Shown here in pieces: positions 37,488-46,379 of a DNA stretch of 64,000 bases. The number at the start of each line of letters is the position of its first letter. The stretch's first letter is position 1. The notes beneath the pieces were generated by a model. It was given only the letters and a program-made list of their open reading frames with translations. It was not told the DNA's origin and searched no databases. The stretch is from assembly GCA_031732875.1 (NCBI GenBank), contig JAVMKL010000271.1, positions 1 through 64,000 on the forward strand, written 5' to 3'. The DNA is from JAVMKJ01 sp031732875 (GTDB lineage Bacteria; Pseudomonadota; Gammaproteobacteria; Competibacterales; Competibacteraceae). The position numbers and the translations under genes were made by a program.

Positions 37488-37630
37488 GAGACATGACTTC
37501 CAGGAAAGATAAACCCGTCTTGGGATGCAGCGCCATAAAAACCGTGGTGCAATCCATGGGCGGTATCGGGGCGATGATCGCCGCCGTCGGCGCCTGCGCT
37601 TTTTAACAGGTTCAAGATAACATCGCCAAG
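37485..37630 (-). repeat. Second copy of the bioB leader region
   Basis: 146 bp that align with 41852-41996 upstream of bioB at roughly 75-80 % identity, including ATG context, the ATCGCCGCCG block and the AACAGGTTCAAGATA block. Read on the minus strand both copies contain TTGGCG-17-TTAAAA, a plausible promoter. Confidence 0.85.
37606..37630 (-). promoter_or_regulatory. Candidate bioFCD promoter (copy of bioB promoter)
   Basis: On the minus strand TTGGCG and TTAAAA are separated by 17 bases, in the duplicated leader. The same arrangement appears upstream of bioB. Conservation between two diverged copies supports function, but no start site is known. Confidence 0.45.
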
Positions 37631-37696
37631 TCGCCATGGGTGGCTTCAGGGAAACGAAACTGTTCGCATCCCCAAGCGCGCACCCCTGCTTCGCCC

Positions 37697-37975
37697 TCAG
37701 TTCTCCAGCCGCTTGAGCTCGCGATAAAAGTTCTCGTGAGGGCCGACCATCAACAGTTTCACGGTGTCCTCGGCAAGGATCCGGTAGGCCAGCAGGCTCA
37801 TCTGGTTGCCCAGCCGAAATTTGTAGACCTGGATTCCGGCCAGATCGCCCACCTTGGCCTCTCCGATGCCGGGGTCGCCAGCGATGGCTTTCACGGCATC
37901 ATCCAGGTCAGCCTTTTGCCGTGGGTGCAGCTTCTTGACCGCACGCTCGAAAGTCGGGGTAACGAGGAGACGCAT
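37697..37975 (-). CDS. RelE/ParE-type toxin
   Basis: A 92-aa protein of the RelE/ParE toxin fold: RLLVTPTFERAVKKLHPRQKADLDDAV at the N-terminus, the GDPGIGEAKVGDLAGIQVYKFRLGNQ core, and LLAYRILAEDTVKLLMVGPHENFYRELKR at the end. Its start overlaps the antitoxin's stop (ATGA). RNA cleavage or gyrase inhibition cannot be decided from sequence. It lies in the segment that separates bioA from bioF. Confidence 0.85.
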   Translation of the reverse strand: MRLLVTPTFERAVKKLHPRQKADLDDAVKAIAGDPGIGEAKVGDLAGIQVYKFRLGNQMSLLAYRILAEDTVKLLMVGPHENFYRELKRLEN

Positions 37976-38184
37976 CAGCCGAACTGGTATTCGCCGACAG
38001 GCTCTTCCTGATCGGCGATCAGGATGTCACGAATCACGGAAAAAGGCAGATCCGGGTTTTCCTCGGCGATCTTGCCGATTTGCGACCAATACTCGATCTG
38101 CTTGGGCACCGAGCGGTGCTGAATAGTGGCGTAACGCCTGGCCTGATCGACCAGCGCTTCGGGCAATTTGACGTTGACGGACAT
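37975..38184 (-). CDS. ParD-like antitoxin
   Basis: A 69-aa protein resembling ParD-like antitoxins (short N-terminal ribbon-helix-helix SVNVKLPEALVDQARRYA, then RSVPKQIEYWSQIGKIAEENPDLPF). It should bind DNA and neutralise the following toxin. Tandem ATGs occur; I use 38184, with GGGAGG five bases upstream. Confidence 0.82.
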   Translation of the reverse strand: MSVNVKLPEALVDQARRYATIQHRSVPKQIEYWSQIGKIAEENPDLPFSVIRDILIADQEEPVGEYQFG

Positions 38185-38679
38185 CATAGCCTCCCGCAAA
38201 TGGGTTCATCATAATTTCTCAGGTTCCAAAAAGGAACCTCACTTGCCACCACCACTCGCCCCTTTCCCTGAAATGCGGTCCTTAGCGGGGCTTTTCCAGG
38301 GTTTCTCCCTGGCCTATTCCCACCTGGTATACAGGAACCGCTCATCTCGGTCAGCCACACGGGATGGTCGGCCAGCAGTCGGGCAAGCCGGGGTTGATCG
38401 TAGAGTTCGACGTGGTTGTTCTCCGCATGGCGCTGGGCAGTATCAGTCAAGCCGATTTATTCGGTGAGCCGGCATCGGCGAGTATTCGCCGCCATGCCAA
38501 TGTGGATGCCATTGAGGCGTTTGTCGGCGACCGCTTGCGGGCAGCGGGCTTTGCCAAGGTTGCGGAACCGCTGCGCCTGCTTCTGCGTGGAGGAGCGCCG
38601 CTGTATTCGCTGTTTTTCTGTATTTCCAACCCAAACCCCAGAGCTATCGCGCTTTCCATGAAAGCCGCCGATCACCTGC
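38185..38679. other. Decayed region between toxin-antitoxin pair and DUF5131
   Basis: About 495 bp with no intact gene. The minus strand (38184-38450) encodes NHVELYDQPRLARLLADHP in an 88-codon frame that could be a remnant I cannot name; the plus strand carries a TcmP-like C-terminal fragment from ~38364. Confidence 0.55.
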
Positions 38680-38798
38680 TCAAAGCAGCGCGCCGGCAGG
38701 CTGAGGATACGCATCCCAGGTGCGGCCCGCCAGCAGCCGGCCGTTGGCGTGCTTGGCGCGGCGGACGCCATCCGCACCCCACCCCCCCCACTGCTTGA
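38364..38798 (+). pseudogene. TcmP-like (three-Cys-motif partner) C-terminal remnant
   Basis: A 144-codon frame. Residues ~22-110 (ADLFGEPASASIRRHANVDA, FVGDRLRAAGFAKVAEPLRL, YSLFFCISNPNPRAIALSMK) resemble the C-terminal part of three-Cys-motif partner proteins, which commonly sit by DUF5131 genes. The N-terminal two thirds are missing, and the last ~35 codons run antisense into DUF5131. Probably a decayed gene. Confidence 0.5.
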
Positions 38799-39426
38799 AG
38801 AAGAATGCCACGCCGGCCGCCTCGCACCGATCGCGCACCGCCAGCGCCCATTCCGGGCGCATCGGCCGGGCGTTCGGGCCGGACTCACCGCCGATGATGA
38901 CCCAGTGAATCCCGTACAGATTCATTGCACCCAGGCTCTCCAACAACGGTTCGACCGATAGAAAGCGAATGTGGGCGGCAACTTGGCGCAGGTGATCGAT
39001 GCGCGGCAAACCATGCCAGCGATTTTCCACCGAGACCCCCAGCCAAACATTGGCAGGTACGGGGCGCCGGCCAAAGAACTGGGGCAGACGGTCGGCGCGC
39101 TTGGTCAGGATTTGATACGTGTGTTGGGGTGTCCGGTGCACCACCGTCATCGCCCGCTCGATGAAGGCGTCGGGAACATCCTCGTGGAACAGGTCGCTCA
39201 TCGAATTGACGAAATACACCGTCGGCTTTTTGCGTCGAAGCGGTTGTTGTAACCGTTCCTCGTGCAAAGCCAGAGCAAAGCCGTTTGCGTAACTCGCCGC
39301 GTTCATGGCCTGGAACCGTTGCGCCATGACTTCGGCGTAACAGAACTTGCAGCCTGGCGAAACCTTGGTGCAGCCGGTGACCGGGTTCCAGCTCTGTTCG
39401 GTCCATTCGATCTTGCTGTCGCTCAT
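38680..39426 (-). CDS. DUF5131 (phage Gp37/Gp68) three-Cys protein
   Basis: A 248-aa protein. EWTEQSWNPVTGC and Cys19-x6-Cys26-x2-Cys29 (GCTKVSPGCKFCYAE) form the family's radical-SAM-like iron-sulfur motif; SMSDLFHEDVPDAFI, LTKRADRL, WLGVSVEN and GGESGPNARPM follow as in Gp37/Gp68 proteins. Its role is unknown; family members occur in phages and islands. It lies in the piece that separates bioA from bioF. Confidence 0.9.
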   Translation of the reverse strand: MSDSKIEWTEQSWNPVTGCTKVSPGCKFCYAEVMAQRFQAMNAASYANGFALALHEERLQQPLRRKKPTVYFVNSMSDLFHEDVPDAFIERAMTVVHRTPQHTYQILTKRADRLPQFFGRRPVPANVWLGVSVENRWHGLPRIDHLRQVAAHIRFLSVEPLLESLGAMNLYGIHWVIIGGESGPNARPMRPEWALAVRDRCEAAGVAFFFKQWGGWGADGVRRAKHANGRLLAGRTWDAYPQPAGALL

Positions 39427-39440
39427 CGTGTTCTCTCGCG

Positions 39441-39507
39441 CCGTTTGCCATGCGGTTTAGATCACATCAGGACAGACAAGTCCGTTTTGCTTTTCCATGG
39501 CAAACGG
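39441..39507. repeat. 12-bp inverted repeat near the insertion edge
   Basis: CCGTTTGCCATG at 39441-39452 and its complement CATGGCAAACGG at 39496-39507, 43 bp apart, just before the bioA end. It could be part of the DUF5131 promoter or a trace of the insertion. Confidence 0.55.
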
Positions 39508-39524
39508 AGATCCAACAATGGCGA

Positions 39525-40847
39525 TCATGCCAGGGCCGCATCCAGCGCCTCTACCGCCCGTTCGGCCAGCAGGACGGCATCCTCGTCGCCGAGAATGTAG
39601 GGCGGCATGAAATAGATCGTCGTCCCCAGCGGGCGCAGCAGCACCTCGCGCCGCAGGGCTTCGCGATAGAACCTCAGCCGGAAATGGGGATCGTCGACGT
39701 CGATGTCGGCGGCCCAAATCATGCCGCACTGGCGGAAATTCCGCGCCCGGGGATGCTTGACCAGTGGCGCCAGCAGGGCGGTGAACCGCTTGGCGAACCG
39801 CCGGTTGCGTTCCAGCACCTGGTCCTCGGCGAAAATGTCCAGGGTCGCCAGCGCCGCGCGACAGGCCAGCGGATTACCGGTATAGGAATGGGAATGGAGA
39901 AAACCACGGGTCACGGCGTCGTCGTAGAAAGCGGCGTACACGACATCGGTGGTCATCACCACCGACAACGGCAGGTAGCCGCCGGTGAGTCCCTTGGACA
40001 GACAGAGGAAATCGGGCCGGATGCCGGCCTGTTCGTGGGCGAAGAGGGTTCCGGTTCGACCGAAGCCGACCATGATCTCGTCGCCGATCAGGTGAATGTC
40101 GTAACGGTCGCACAGGGCGCGGGCCAGCCACAGGTAGTCCGGATCGTACATCACCATCCCGTTGGCGCCCTGCACCAGCGGCTCGACGATGAAGGCGGCC
40201 AGTTCGGCATGATGCGCGTCCAGATAGGCCTCCAGATCCACTGCCGCACGGCGGGCGACATCGGTCGCCGTTTCCCTCGGCGCCGCGTTGCGGGCATCCG
40301 GCGAGGGAACGGTGACGGCCTGGCGCAACAAGGGAGCGTAAGCGTCCTTGTACAAGCCGACATCGCCCACGCTCAGGGTGCCCAGGGTTTCGCCGTGATA
40401 GCTGCCGGCCAGGCAGATGAAACGGTTCTTTTCGGGCCGGCCGTGATTGCGCCAGTAGTGAAAGGACATCTTGAGCGCGATTTCCACCGCCGAAGATCCG
40501 TCCGAGGCGTAGAAGCAATGCCCCAGTTCGCCCCGGGTCAGGGCCGACAGCCGCTCCGACAGTTCCACCACCGGCGCGTGGGTGAATCCGGCCAGAATCA
40601 CGTGCTCCAATCGGTCCAACTGGTCCTTGACGGCGGCGTTGATGCGCGGGTTGGCGTGGCCGAACAGATTCACCCACCACGAACTGATGGCGTCCAGATA
40701 GCGCCGGCCCTCGAAATCGTACAGCCACGCGCCCTGGCCACGCGCCACCGGCACCAACGGCAACACCCCCGTTTCGTGGAGCTTCATCTGGGTGCAGGGA
40801 TGCCAGACGGCGGCGCGGCTGCGGCCGAGCCAGTCGGAGTCAGACAT
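39525..40847 (-). CDS. bioA: Adenosylmethionine-8-amino-7-oxononanoate aminotransferase BioA
   Basis: PLP aminotransferase using SAM as amino donor to make 7,8-diaminopelargonate. 440 aa: WHPCTQMKLHETG, YLDAISSWWVNLFGHANPRI, HCFYASDGSSAVEIALKMS, IGDEIMVGFGRTGTLFAHEQ and the PLP Lys in LCLSKGLTGGYLPLS. The ATG at 40847 is chosen; a TTG at 40865 would overlap the bioB stop. The copy is intact, and its last 127 bases recur at 37341-37467. Confidence 0.96.
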   Translation of the reverse strand: MSDSDWLGRSRAAVWHPCTQMKLHETGVLPLVPVARGQGAWLYDFEGRRYLDAISSWWVNLFGHANPRINAAVKDQLDRLEHVILAGFTHAPVVELSERLSALTRGELGHCFYASDGSSAVEIALKMSFHYWRNHGRPEKNRFICLAGSYHGETLGTLSVGDVGLYKDAYAPLLRQAVTVPSPDARNAAPRETATDVARRAAVDLEAYLDAHHAELAAFIVEPLVQGANGMVMYDPDYLWLARALCDRYDIHLIGDEIMVGFGRTGTLFAHEQAGIRPDFLCLSKGLTGGYLPLSVVMTTDVVYAAFYDDAVTRGFLHSHSYTGNPLACRAALATLDIFAEDQVLERNRRFAKRFTALLAPLVKHPRARNFRQCGMIWAADIDVDDPHFRLRFYREALRREVLLRPLGTTIYFMPPYILGDEDAVLLAERAVEALDAALA

Positions 40848-40861
40848 GACCGATTCCGGAT

Positions 40862-41854
40862 TCAAACGCCGTACAGACCCATTTTCTCGAACAGCGCGTT
40901 ATCGCGGTCCGCCTGCGGATTGCTCGTGGTCAGCAGTTTGTCGCCGTAGAAGATCGAGTTGGCGCCGGCCAGGAAGCAGAGCGCCTGTTCGGCCTCGCTC
41001 ATCGACTCGCGCCCGGCGGACAGGCGCACGTAGCTGCGCGGCATGGTGACGCGGGCGGCGGCGATGGTGCGCGCGAACTCGAAGATATCGACCGGATTGC
41101 TGTTTTCCAGCGGGGTGCCGGGAATGCTCACCAGATTGTTGATCGGCACCGATTCCGGCGGCGGATCGAGGTTGGCCAGCGTGGCGATCAGTCCGGCGCG
41201 ATGCAGGCGTGATTCCCCCAGACCGACGATGCCGCCGCTGCACACCTTGAGGCCCGCCTCGCGCACGCTGCGCAAGGTATCGAGTCGATCCTGGTAGGTA
41301 TGGGTGGTGACGATTTCCTCGTAATACTCGGGGGCGGTGTCGAGGTTGTGGTTGTAGTAATCCAGTCCGGCTTCCCGCAACTGTTCGGCCTGCCCTTCCT
41401 TGAGCATCCCCAGCGTGACGCAGGTTTCCAGGCCGAGGGCCTTGACGGCGCGCACCATGTCCAGGACCGGCCCCAGATCCTTGTCCTTGGGACCGCGCCA
41501 GGCGGCGCCCATGCAGAACCGGCCGGCGCCCTTTTCCTTGGCGGCCCGGGCGGCGGACACCACCTCGTCCAGCTCCATCAGATTCTGAGTATCCAGCCCG
41601 GTGTGGTGGCGCTTGGACTGGGAGCAATAGCCACAATCCTCGGAGCAGTTGCCGGTCTTGATCGACAGCAGGGTGGACCGCTGCACCGCGTTGGGAGCGA
41701 AATTCGCCCGCAAGATTTCCTGCGCCTGGAACAGCAGATCGGCGAAGGGCTGTTCGAACAGCGCCAGCACGGATTCCACGGTCCAGACGGGCGCGTGGAG
41801 GACCGGCGGCTGCGCGTGGAGGGCCAGCTGGGCAAGAGTCGCTGCATTATTCAT
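40862..41854 (-). CDS. bioB: Biotin synthase BioB
   Basis: Radical-SAM enzyme inserting sulfur into dethiobiotin. 330 aa; the 4Fe-4S cluster Cys are Cys70, Cys74 and Cys77 in [13 protein letters not shown], with [26 protein letters not shown] and the [11 protein letters not shown] segment (2Fe-2S Arg). First gene of bioB-bioA on the minus strand, fifteen bases before the bioA ATG. Confidence 0.97.
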   Translation of the reverse strand: MNNAATLAQLALHAQPPVLHAPVWTVESVLALFEQPFADLLFQAQEILRANFAPNAVQRSTLLSIKTGNCSEDCGYCSQSKRHHTGLDTQNLMELDEVVSAARAAKEKGAGRFCMGAAWRGPKDKDLGPVLDMVRAVKALGLETCVTLGMLKEGQAEQLREAGLDYYNHNLDTAPEYYEEIVTTHTYQDRLDTLRSVREAGLKVCSGGIVGLGESRLHRAGLIATLANLDPPPESVPINNLVSIPGTPLENSNPVDIFEFARTIAAARVTMPRSYVRLSAGRESMSEAEQALCFLAGANSIFYGDKLLTTSNPQADRDNALFEKMGLYGV

Positions 41855-41996
41855 GAGACGTGATTTCCAGGAGAGATGAACGAGTCTTTAATGAAGTACC
41901 ATGAAAACCGGTGGGCAGTCCACGAGCGGTATTGGGGCGAGGATCGCCGCCGCTCGCGCCCATGCTTTTTAACAGGTTCAAGATAGCATCGCCAAG
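41852..41996 (-). repeat. bioB leader, first copy
   Basis: 145 bp upstream of and including the bioB start that match 37485-37630. Contains the candidate promoter TTGGCG-17-TTAAAA on the minus strand. Confidence 0.85.
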
Positions 41997-42064
41997 CTGA
42001 AAAACCATCCGGCTCCCGACGCGGTAATACAATAACCTCGAACGACCGGCAAGATACTCAGGAA

Positions 42065-42680
<616 letters not shown>

Positions 42681-42840
42681 ATGTTCACGTTTCTTCCCAG
42701 TATCGCCGCACAGTCTTGCGAGACATCAACGGTATTCTCGGTTCCGTGGCACCCACGCCCGCCCGGCCAATGCCGGCGTTTGACGTCAATGCTTTCAATT
42801 GCTAGCATCCCGAGCCATTTGGATAGGGAGGGATTCAGCT

Positions 42841-43074
42841 TTGACGACCTTGAGTGTACGAAAACTTGACGATGACGTCTTGAGCCGACTTCGCGTCCGT
42901 GCAGCCCAACATGGCGTTTCGATGGAAGAAGAGGTCCGACAAATCCTGAGACGGGCGGTAGCCGCCCCCGATCGGCTGGGCGATTTGGCGGTGCAATTTT
43001 TTGGTTCCGAGTACGGCGTTGATTTGGATTTACCGGCGCATCCACCCCATGAGCCGCTGGAATTCTCCGAATGA
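42841..43074 (+). CDS. FitA-type antitoxin
   Basis: A 77-aa ribbon-helix-helix antitoxin. TTLSVRKLDDDVLSRLRVRA and GVSMEEEVRQILRR match FitA-type antitoxins, and the acidic C-terminus binds the toxin. The frame is open from 42799; I choose the TTG at 42841 because GGGAGG lies nine bases upstream and the family begins here. It overlaps the toxin by four bases. Confidence 0.88.
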   Translation: MTTLSVRKLDDDVLSRLRVRAAQHGVSMEEEVRQILRRAVAAPDRLGDLAVQFFGSEYGVDLDLPAHPPHEPLEFSE

Positions 43075-43487
43075 TCATCCTGGACACGAATGTCATCTCC
43101 GAGATGATGAAGACCACGCCGTCCGGAACCGTGCTGGACTGGCTGAACGCGCAGGATGCCGCCTCACTGTACGTCACCACCATCACCTTGGCCGAAATCG
43201 GTTATGGATTGCGGTTGTTGCCCGACGGTCAGCGCCGCCGACTTCTGGCGGAACGGTTCGACCGGTTTATCGCCCGGGCCTTCGATCAGCGGATTTTAAG
43301 CTTTGATGAAGCGGCGGCGCGCACCTATGGCGATATCATGGGACACCGAAAAGAGCTGGGACGGCCCATCAGCGTCACCGACGGTCAAATTACCGCCATC
43401 GCCAAATCGAATGGTTTTGGTATCGCGACTCGCAACATTAAGGATTTTGATGATAGCCAGATCGCGCTCATCGATCCTTTTCGGTAG
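43071..43487 (+). CDS. PIN-domain toxin (FitB/VapC type)
   Basis: A 138-aa PIN nuclease. The acidic residues are in LDTNVISEMMK (Asp5), TLAEIGYGL (Glu), VTDGQITAIAKSNG (Asp) and RNIKDFDD, which together coordinate Mg. Family toxins cleave RNA. ATGA overlap with the antitoxin. Confidence 0.93.
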   Translation: MIILDTNVISEMMKTTPSGTVLDWLNAQDAASLYVTTITLAEIGYGLRLLPDGQRRRLLAERFDRFIARAFDQRILSFDEAAARTYGDIMGHRKELGRPISVTDGQITAIAKSNGFGIATRNIKDFDDSQIALIDPFR

Positions 43488-43517
43488 GGACTTTCCCGGA
43501 AATCACCTAAAAGTCTA

Positions 43518-44183
43518 TCAACCGACCGGCGACAATTCGGAGAAATCGTGAATCGCCGGAAACTCGCCCGGCGGCTTGGGCGGATGGGTCGAATCCGGCC
43601 GCAGCACCGACACCAGGCAGGCGACTCCGTACGCCCGCGCCGCCCGCAGGATCGACAGGTTGTCATCCACCAGCAGCGTCGCTGACGGATCGAACGGTTC
43701 CACCTCCCGCAGGCGCGGCCAGAATTCCGGCTGTTCCTTGACCAACCCCAGATCGTGGGCGCAGACGATGGCGTCAAAATGACCCGCCAGCCGGGTCTTC
43801 TCCATCTTCAGTGTCAGGCTCTGGCGATGGGCGTTGGTCACCAGCACCACTCGCCGGCCTGCCGCGCGCAGCGCGTCCAGAAAATCCAGCACGTGCGGAT
43901 GCACCGCGATCAAATGCTCGATTTCGCGCTTCAGGGCGACGATATCCAACGCCAGTTCCCGGGTCCAGTAGTCGAGGCAATACCAGGCCAGCGTTCCCTC
44001 CACCACCCGGGTGCGGGCCACCACCTCGGCGCGGGCCCGATCGAGCGGCAGACCATGGCGCTCGGCATAGCGTTGCGGGACCAGCTCCCGCCAGAAATGA
44101 TTGTCGAAACGCAGATCCAGCAAGGTCCCATCCATGTCGAGCAGGACGGTGCGAATCCGTGACCAGGGTAAACGTACGGTCAT
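43518..44183 (-). CDS. GMP/IMP nucleotidase (YrfG-like HAD)
   Basis: A 221-aa HAD phosphatase of the YrfG type that dephosphorylates purine nucleotides. The nucleophile motif is LLDMDGTLLDLRFD, followed by FWRELVPQRYAERHGL, LVTNAHRQSLTLKME, CAHDLGLVKEQPEFWPRL and LLVDDNLSILRAARAYG. The ATG at 44183 fits the conserved start; a longer frame exists. Divergent from cysQ. Confidence 0.88.
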   Translation of the reverse strand: MTVRLPWSRIRTVLLDMDGTLLDLRFDNHFWRELVPQRYAERHGLPLDRARAEVVARTRVVEGTLAWYCLDYWTRELALDIVALKREIEHLIAVHPHVLDFLDALRAAGRRVVLVTNAHRQSLTLKMEKTRLAGHFDAIVCAHDLGLVKEQPEFWPRLREVEPFDPSATLLVDDNLSILRAARAYGVACLVSVLRPDSTHPPKPPGEFPAIHDFSELSPVG

Positions 44184-44296
44184 AGTGGGAATTCCGCCGG
44201 CGAACGGCTTGGACAACGATTAAATTGTGTAGAATTAAAGCAGACCGCGATCCATTCGCGCATCGCCACCCCCACCCGCGAGATGCCCGATCTCAT

Positions 44297-45157
44297 ATGA
44301 CCGACGCCGCCGATCTCGACCTGTCCGCCCTGGCGGAGCCGGTTCAGGCCATCGCACGCGAGGCGGGGCGCCGCATTCTGGACGTCTACGCCGGCTCCTT
44401 CAGCGTCACCGCGAAAGCCGATCAGAGTCCGGTCACCGAGGCCGACATCGCCGCTCACGGCTGCATCCTGCGCGGCCTGACCGAACTGACTCCCCGCATT
44501 CCGATCCTGTCCGAGGAAGCGTCCGACGTCAGCTTCGCCGAGCGCGGCGGCTGGGAATGGCTGTGGCTGGTGGACCCGCTCGATGGCACCCGCGAATTCA
44601 TCCGGCACAGCGACCAGTTCTCGGTCAACATCGCCCTGATCCACAAACATGAGGCGGTGTTCGGGCTGGTCCTGTCGCCGGTCGGCGGCACCTGCTACTT
44701 CGCCTGGCGCGGCGGGGGCGCCTGGAAGCAGCTTCGCACCAGCCAGCCCGCCCGCCGCATCCAGGCCGCGCGGACCTGCCACCCGCCGGTTCGGGTCACC
44801 AGCAGCCAGGCCTCCTACCGGAGCCTTCGGCTGCAGGAGTACCTGCGGCAACTCGGCGACTACCGGCACCTGTTCCTGGGCAGCGCCCTGAAATCCTGCC
44901 TGATCGCCGAGGGCGAGGCCGATCTCTATCCCCGCTTCGGCCCGACCGGCGAATGGGACACCGCCGCCGCGCAGGCGATCATGGAAGAAGCCGGCGGCCA
45001 TATGACCGACATGCAGTTGCGACCGTTGCGCTACAACGCCCGACCGGTGCTGATCAACCCGGATTTCTTCGCGTTCGGCGACGCCGGCCACGACTGGTCT
45101 CAATATCTCCCGCACCGCCACCTCCAGGGGCGGCCAGCTTCCCTCTCCAGTCATTAA
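44297..45157 (+). CDS. cysQ: 3'(2'),5'-bisphosphate nucleotidase CysQ
   Basis: Hydrolyses PAP (3'-phosphoadenosine 5'-phosphate) to AMP, removing the inhibitory product of sulfate assimilation; peripheral to the inner membrane. 286 aa. Metal motifs are SPVTEADIAAH, LSEEAS, WLVDPLDGTREFI and GEWDTAAAQAI, all in family order. The ATG at 44297 begins the conserved region. Confidence 0.93.
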   Translation: MTDAADLDLSALAEPVQAIAREAGRRILDVYAGSFSVTAKADQSPVTEADIAAHGCILRGLTELTPRIPILSEEASDVSFAERGGWEWLWLVDPLDGTREFIRHSDQFSVNIALIHKHEAVFGLVLSPVGGTCYFAWRGGGAWKQLRTSQPARRIQAARTCHPPVRVTSSQASYRSLRLQEYLRQLGDYRHLFLGSALKSCLIAEGEADLYPRFGPTGEWDTAAAQAIMEEAGGHMTDMQLRPLRYNARPVLINPDFFAFGDAGHDWSQYLPHRHLQGRPASLSSH

Positions 45158-45181
45158 TACCCCACGCTTTCGAACCCCGCC

Positions 45182-46300
45182 ATGCCCTACGAACGTTATC
45201 GCCTCGATCTCGAACGAGAAGGTTTCCAGCACGACCCCGCCCAGGAACGCGCGGTCCTGCGCCTGCAAAAAATCTACGACCAGTTGATGGCCAAGCCGGA
45301 ACCGGCCGCCGTCGGCAAGAAACCGGGAGGCTTGCTCGCCCGCCTGGCCGGTCGCGACAAGCCCGCCGCCAGTAGTAGCGATGCCGTGCGCGGCTTGTAC
45401 ATGTGGGGAGGCGTGGGCCGGGGGAAAACCTATCTGGTGGATACCTTCGTCGACGCCCTGCCGCTGGAACGCAAGCAGCGCATCCACTTTCACAGCTTCA
45501 TGCGGGCGGTGCACGCCGAGCTGAAGGAAATGAAGAGCCAGCAGGACCCACTGCGGATCGTCGCCGGCCGCTTCGCCGAGAAGGCGCGGGTGATCTGCCT
45601 GGATGAATTCTTCGTCTCCGACATCACCGACGCCATGCTGCTGTACGGGCTGCTCAAGGAACTGTTCGCCCGCGGCGTGACCCTCATCACCACCTCCAAC
45701 ATCCCGCCGGAGGACCTGTACAAGGGCGGCCTGCAACGCGCCCGCTTCCTGCCGGCGATCGATCTGATCACGCAACACCTCGACGTGCTGAACGTCGACG
45801 GCGGAGTGGACTATCGGCTGCGCTATCTGGAAAAGGCCGAGATCTATCACCAACCGCTGGACGACCGGGCCGACCGGGTGCTGGAGGACGCCTTCGCTCA
45901 CATCGCCCCCGAACCCGGCCATCGCGGCGGCGACCTGGAAATCGAGGGCCGTTATATCCCCACCCTGCGCGAGGCCGACGGCATCGTCTGGTTCAATTTC
46001 CGGGCTATTTGCGACGGGCCGCGCGGCACCGCCGACTACATCGAAATCGCCCGCTGCTTTCACACCGTGCTGATCTCCAACGTGCCGGTGATGGACTGGC
46101 AGATGGAGAACCAGGCGCGGCGCTTCGTCAATCTGGTGGACGAATTCTACGACCGCGGCGTCAAATTGATCCTGTCCGCCGCCGCGCCGGTACTGGAACT
46201 CTACACCGGCGAGAAGCTGAAATTCGAATTCCAGCGCACCGTTAGCCGGCTGCAGGAAATGCAGTCGCACGAGTACCTGGAACGGCCGCATTTGCCGTAG
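45182..46300 (+). CDS. zapE: Cell division protein ZapE (AFG1-type ATPase)
   Basis: A 372-aa ATPase that binds FtsZ and influences the Z-ring. The Walker A motif is YMWGGVGRGKTYLVD; the Walker B motif is VICLDEFFVSDITDAMLLY; later segments are TLITTSNIPPEDLYKGGLQR, VDYRLRYL and WFNFRAICDGPRGTADYIEIA. A ~20-residue Ala/Lys-rich insertion precedes the P-loop, as in relatives. It follows cysQ by 24 bp. Confidence 0.95.
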   Translation: MPYERYRLDLEREGFQHDPAQERAVLRLQKIYDQLMAKPEPAAVGKKPGGLLARLAGRDKPAASSSDAVRGLYMWGGVGRGKTYLVDTFVDALPLERKQRIHFHSFMRAVHAELKEMKSQQDPLRIVAGRFAEKARVICLDEFFVSDITDAMLLYGLLKELFARGVTLITTSNIPPEDLYKGGLQRARFLPAIDLITQHLDVLNVDGGVDYRLRYLEKAEIYHQPLDDRADRVLEDAFAHIAPEPGHRGGDLEIEGRYIPTLREADGIVWFNFRAICDGPRGTADYIEIARCFHTVLISNVPVMDWQMENQARRFVNLVDEFYDRGVKLILSAAAPVLELYTGEKLKFEFQRTVSRLQEMQSHEYLERPHLP

Positions 46301-46379
46301 AGATCGCATGATACCCCACAACTCCGTCAGTCGCCTGGCTCCACCGTCACGATTCGGTTGATGCCCGCCCCCCAGTCGC

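Noticed and set aside
37485..37630. BirA operator in the bio leader
   Set aside because: A TTGAACC half resembling the BirA site is present but there is no GGTTTACAA-like partner at the right distance.
37630..39524. Insertion sequence in the bio operon
   Set aside because: No transposase, no terminal inverted repeats and no short target duplication; only the long bioA and leader copies.
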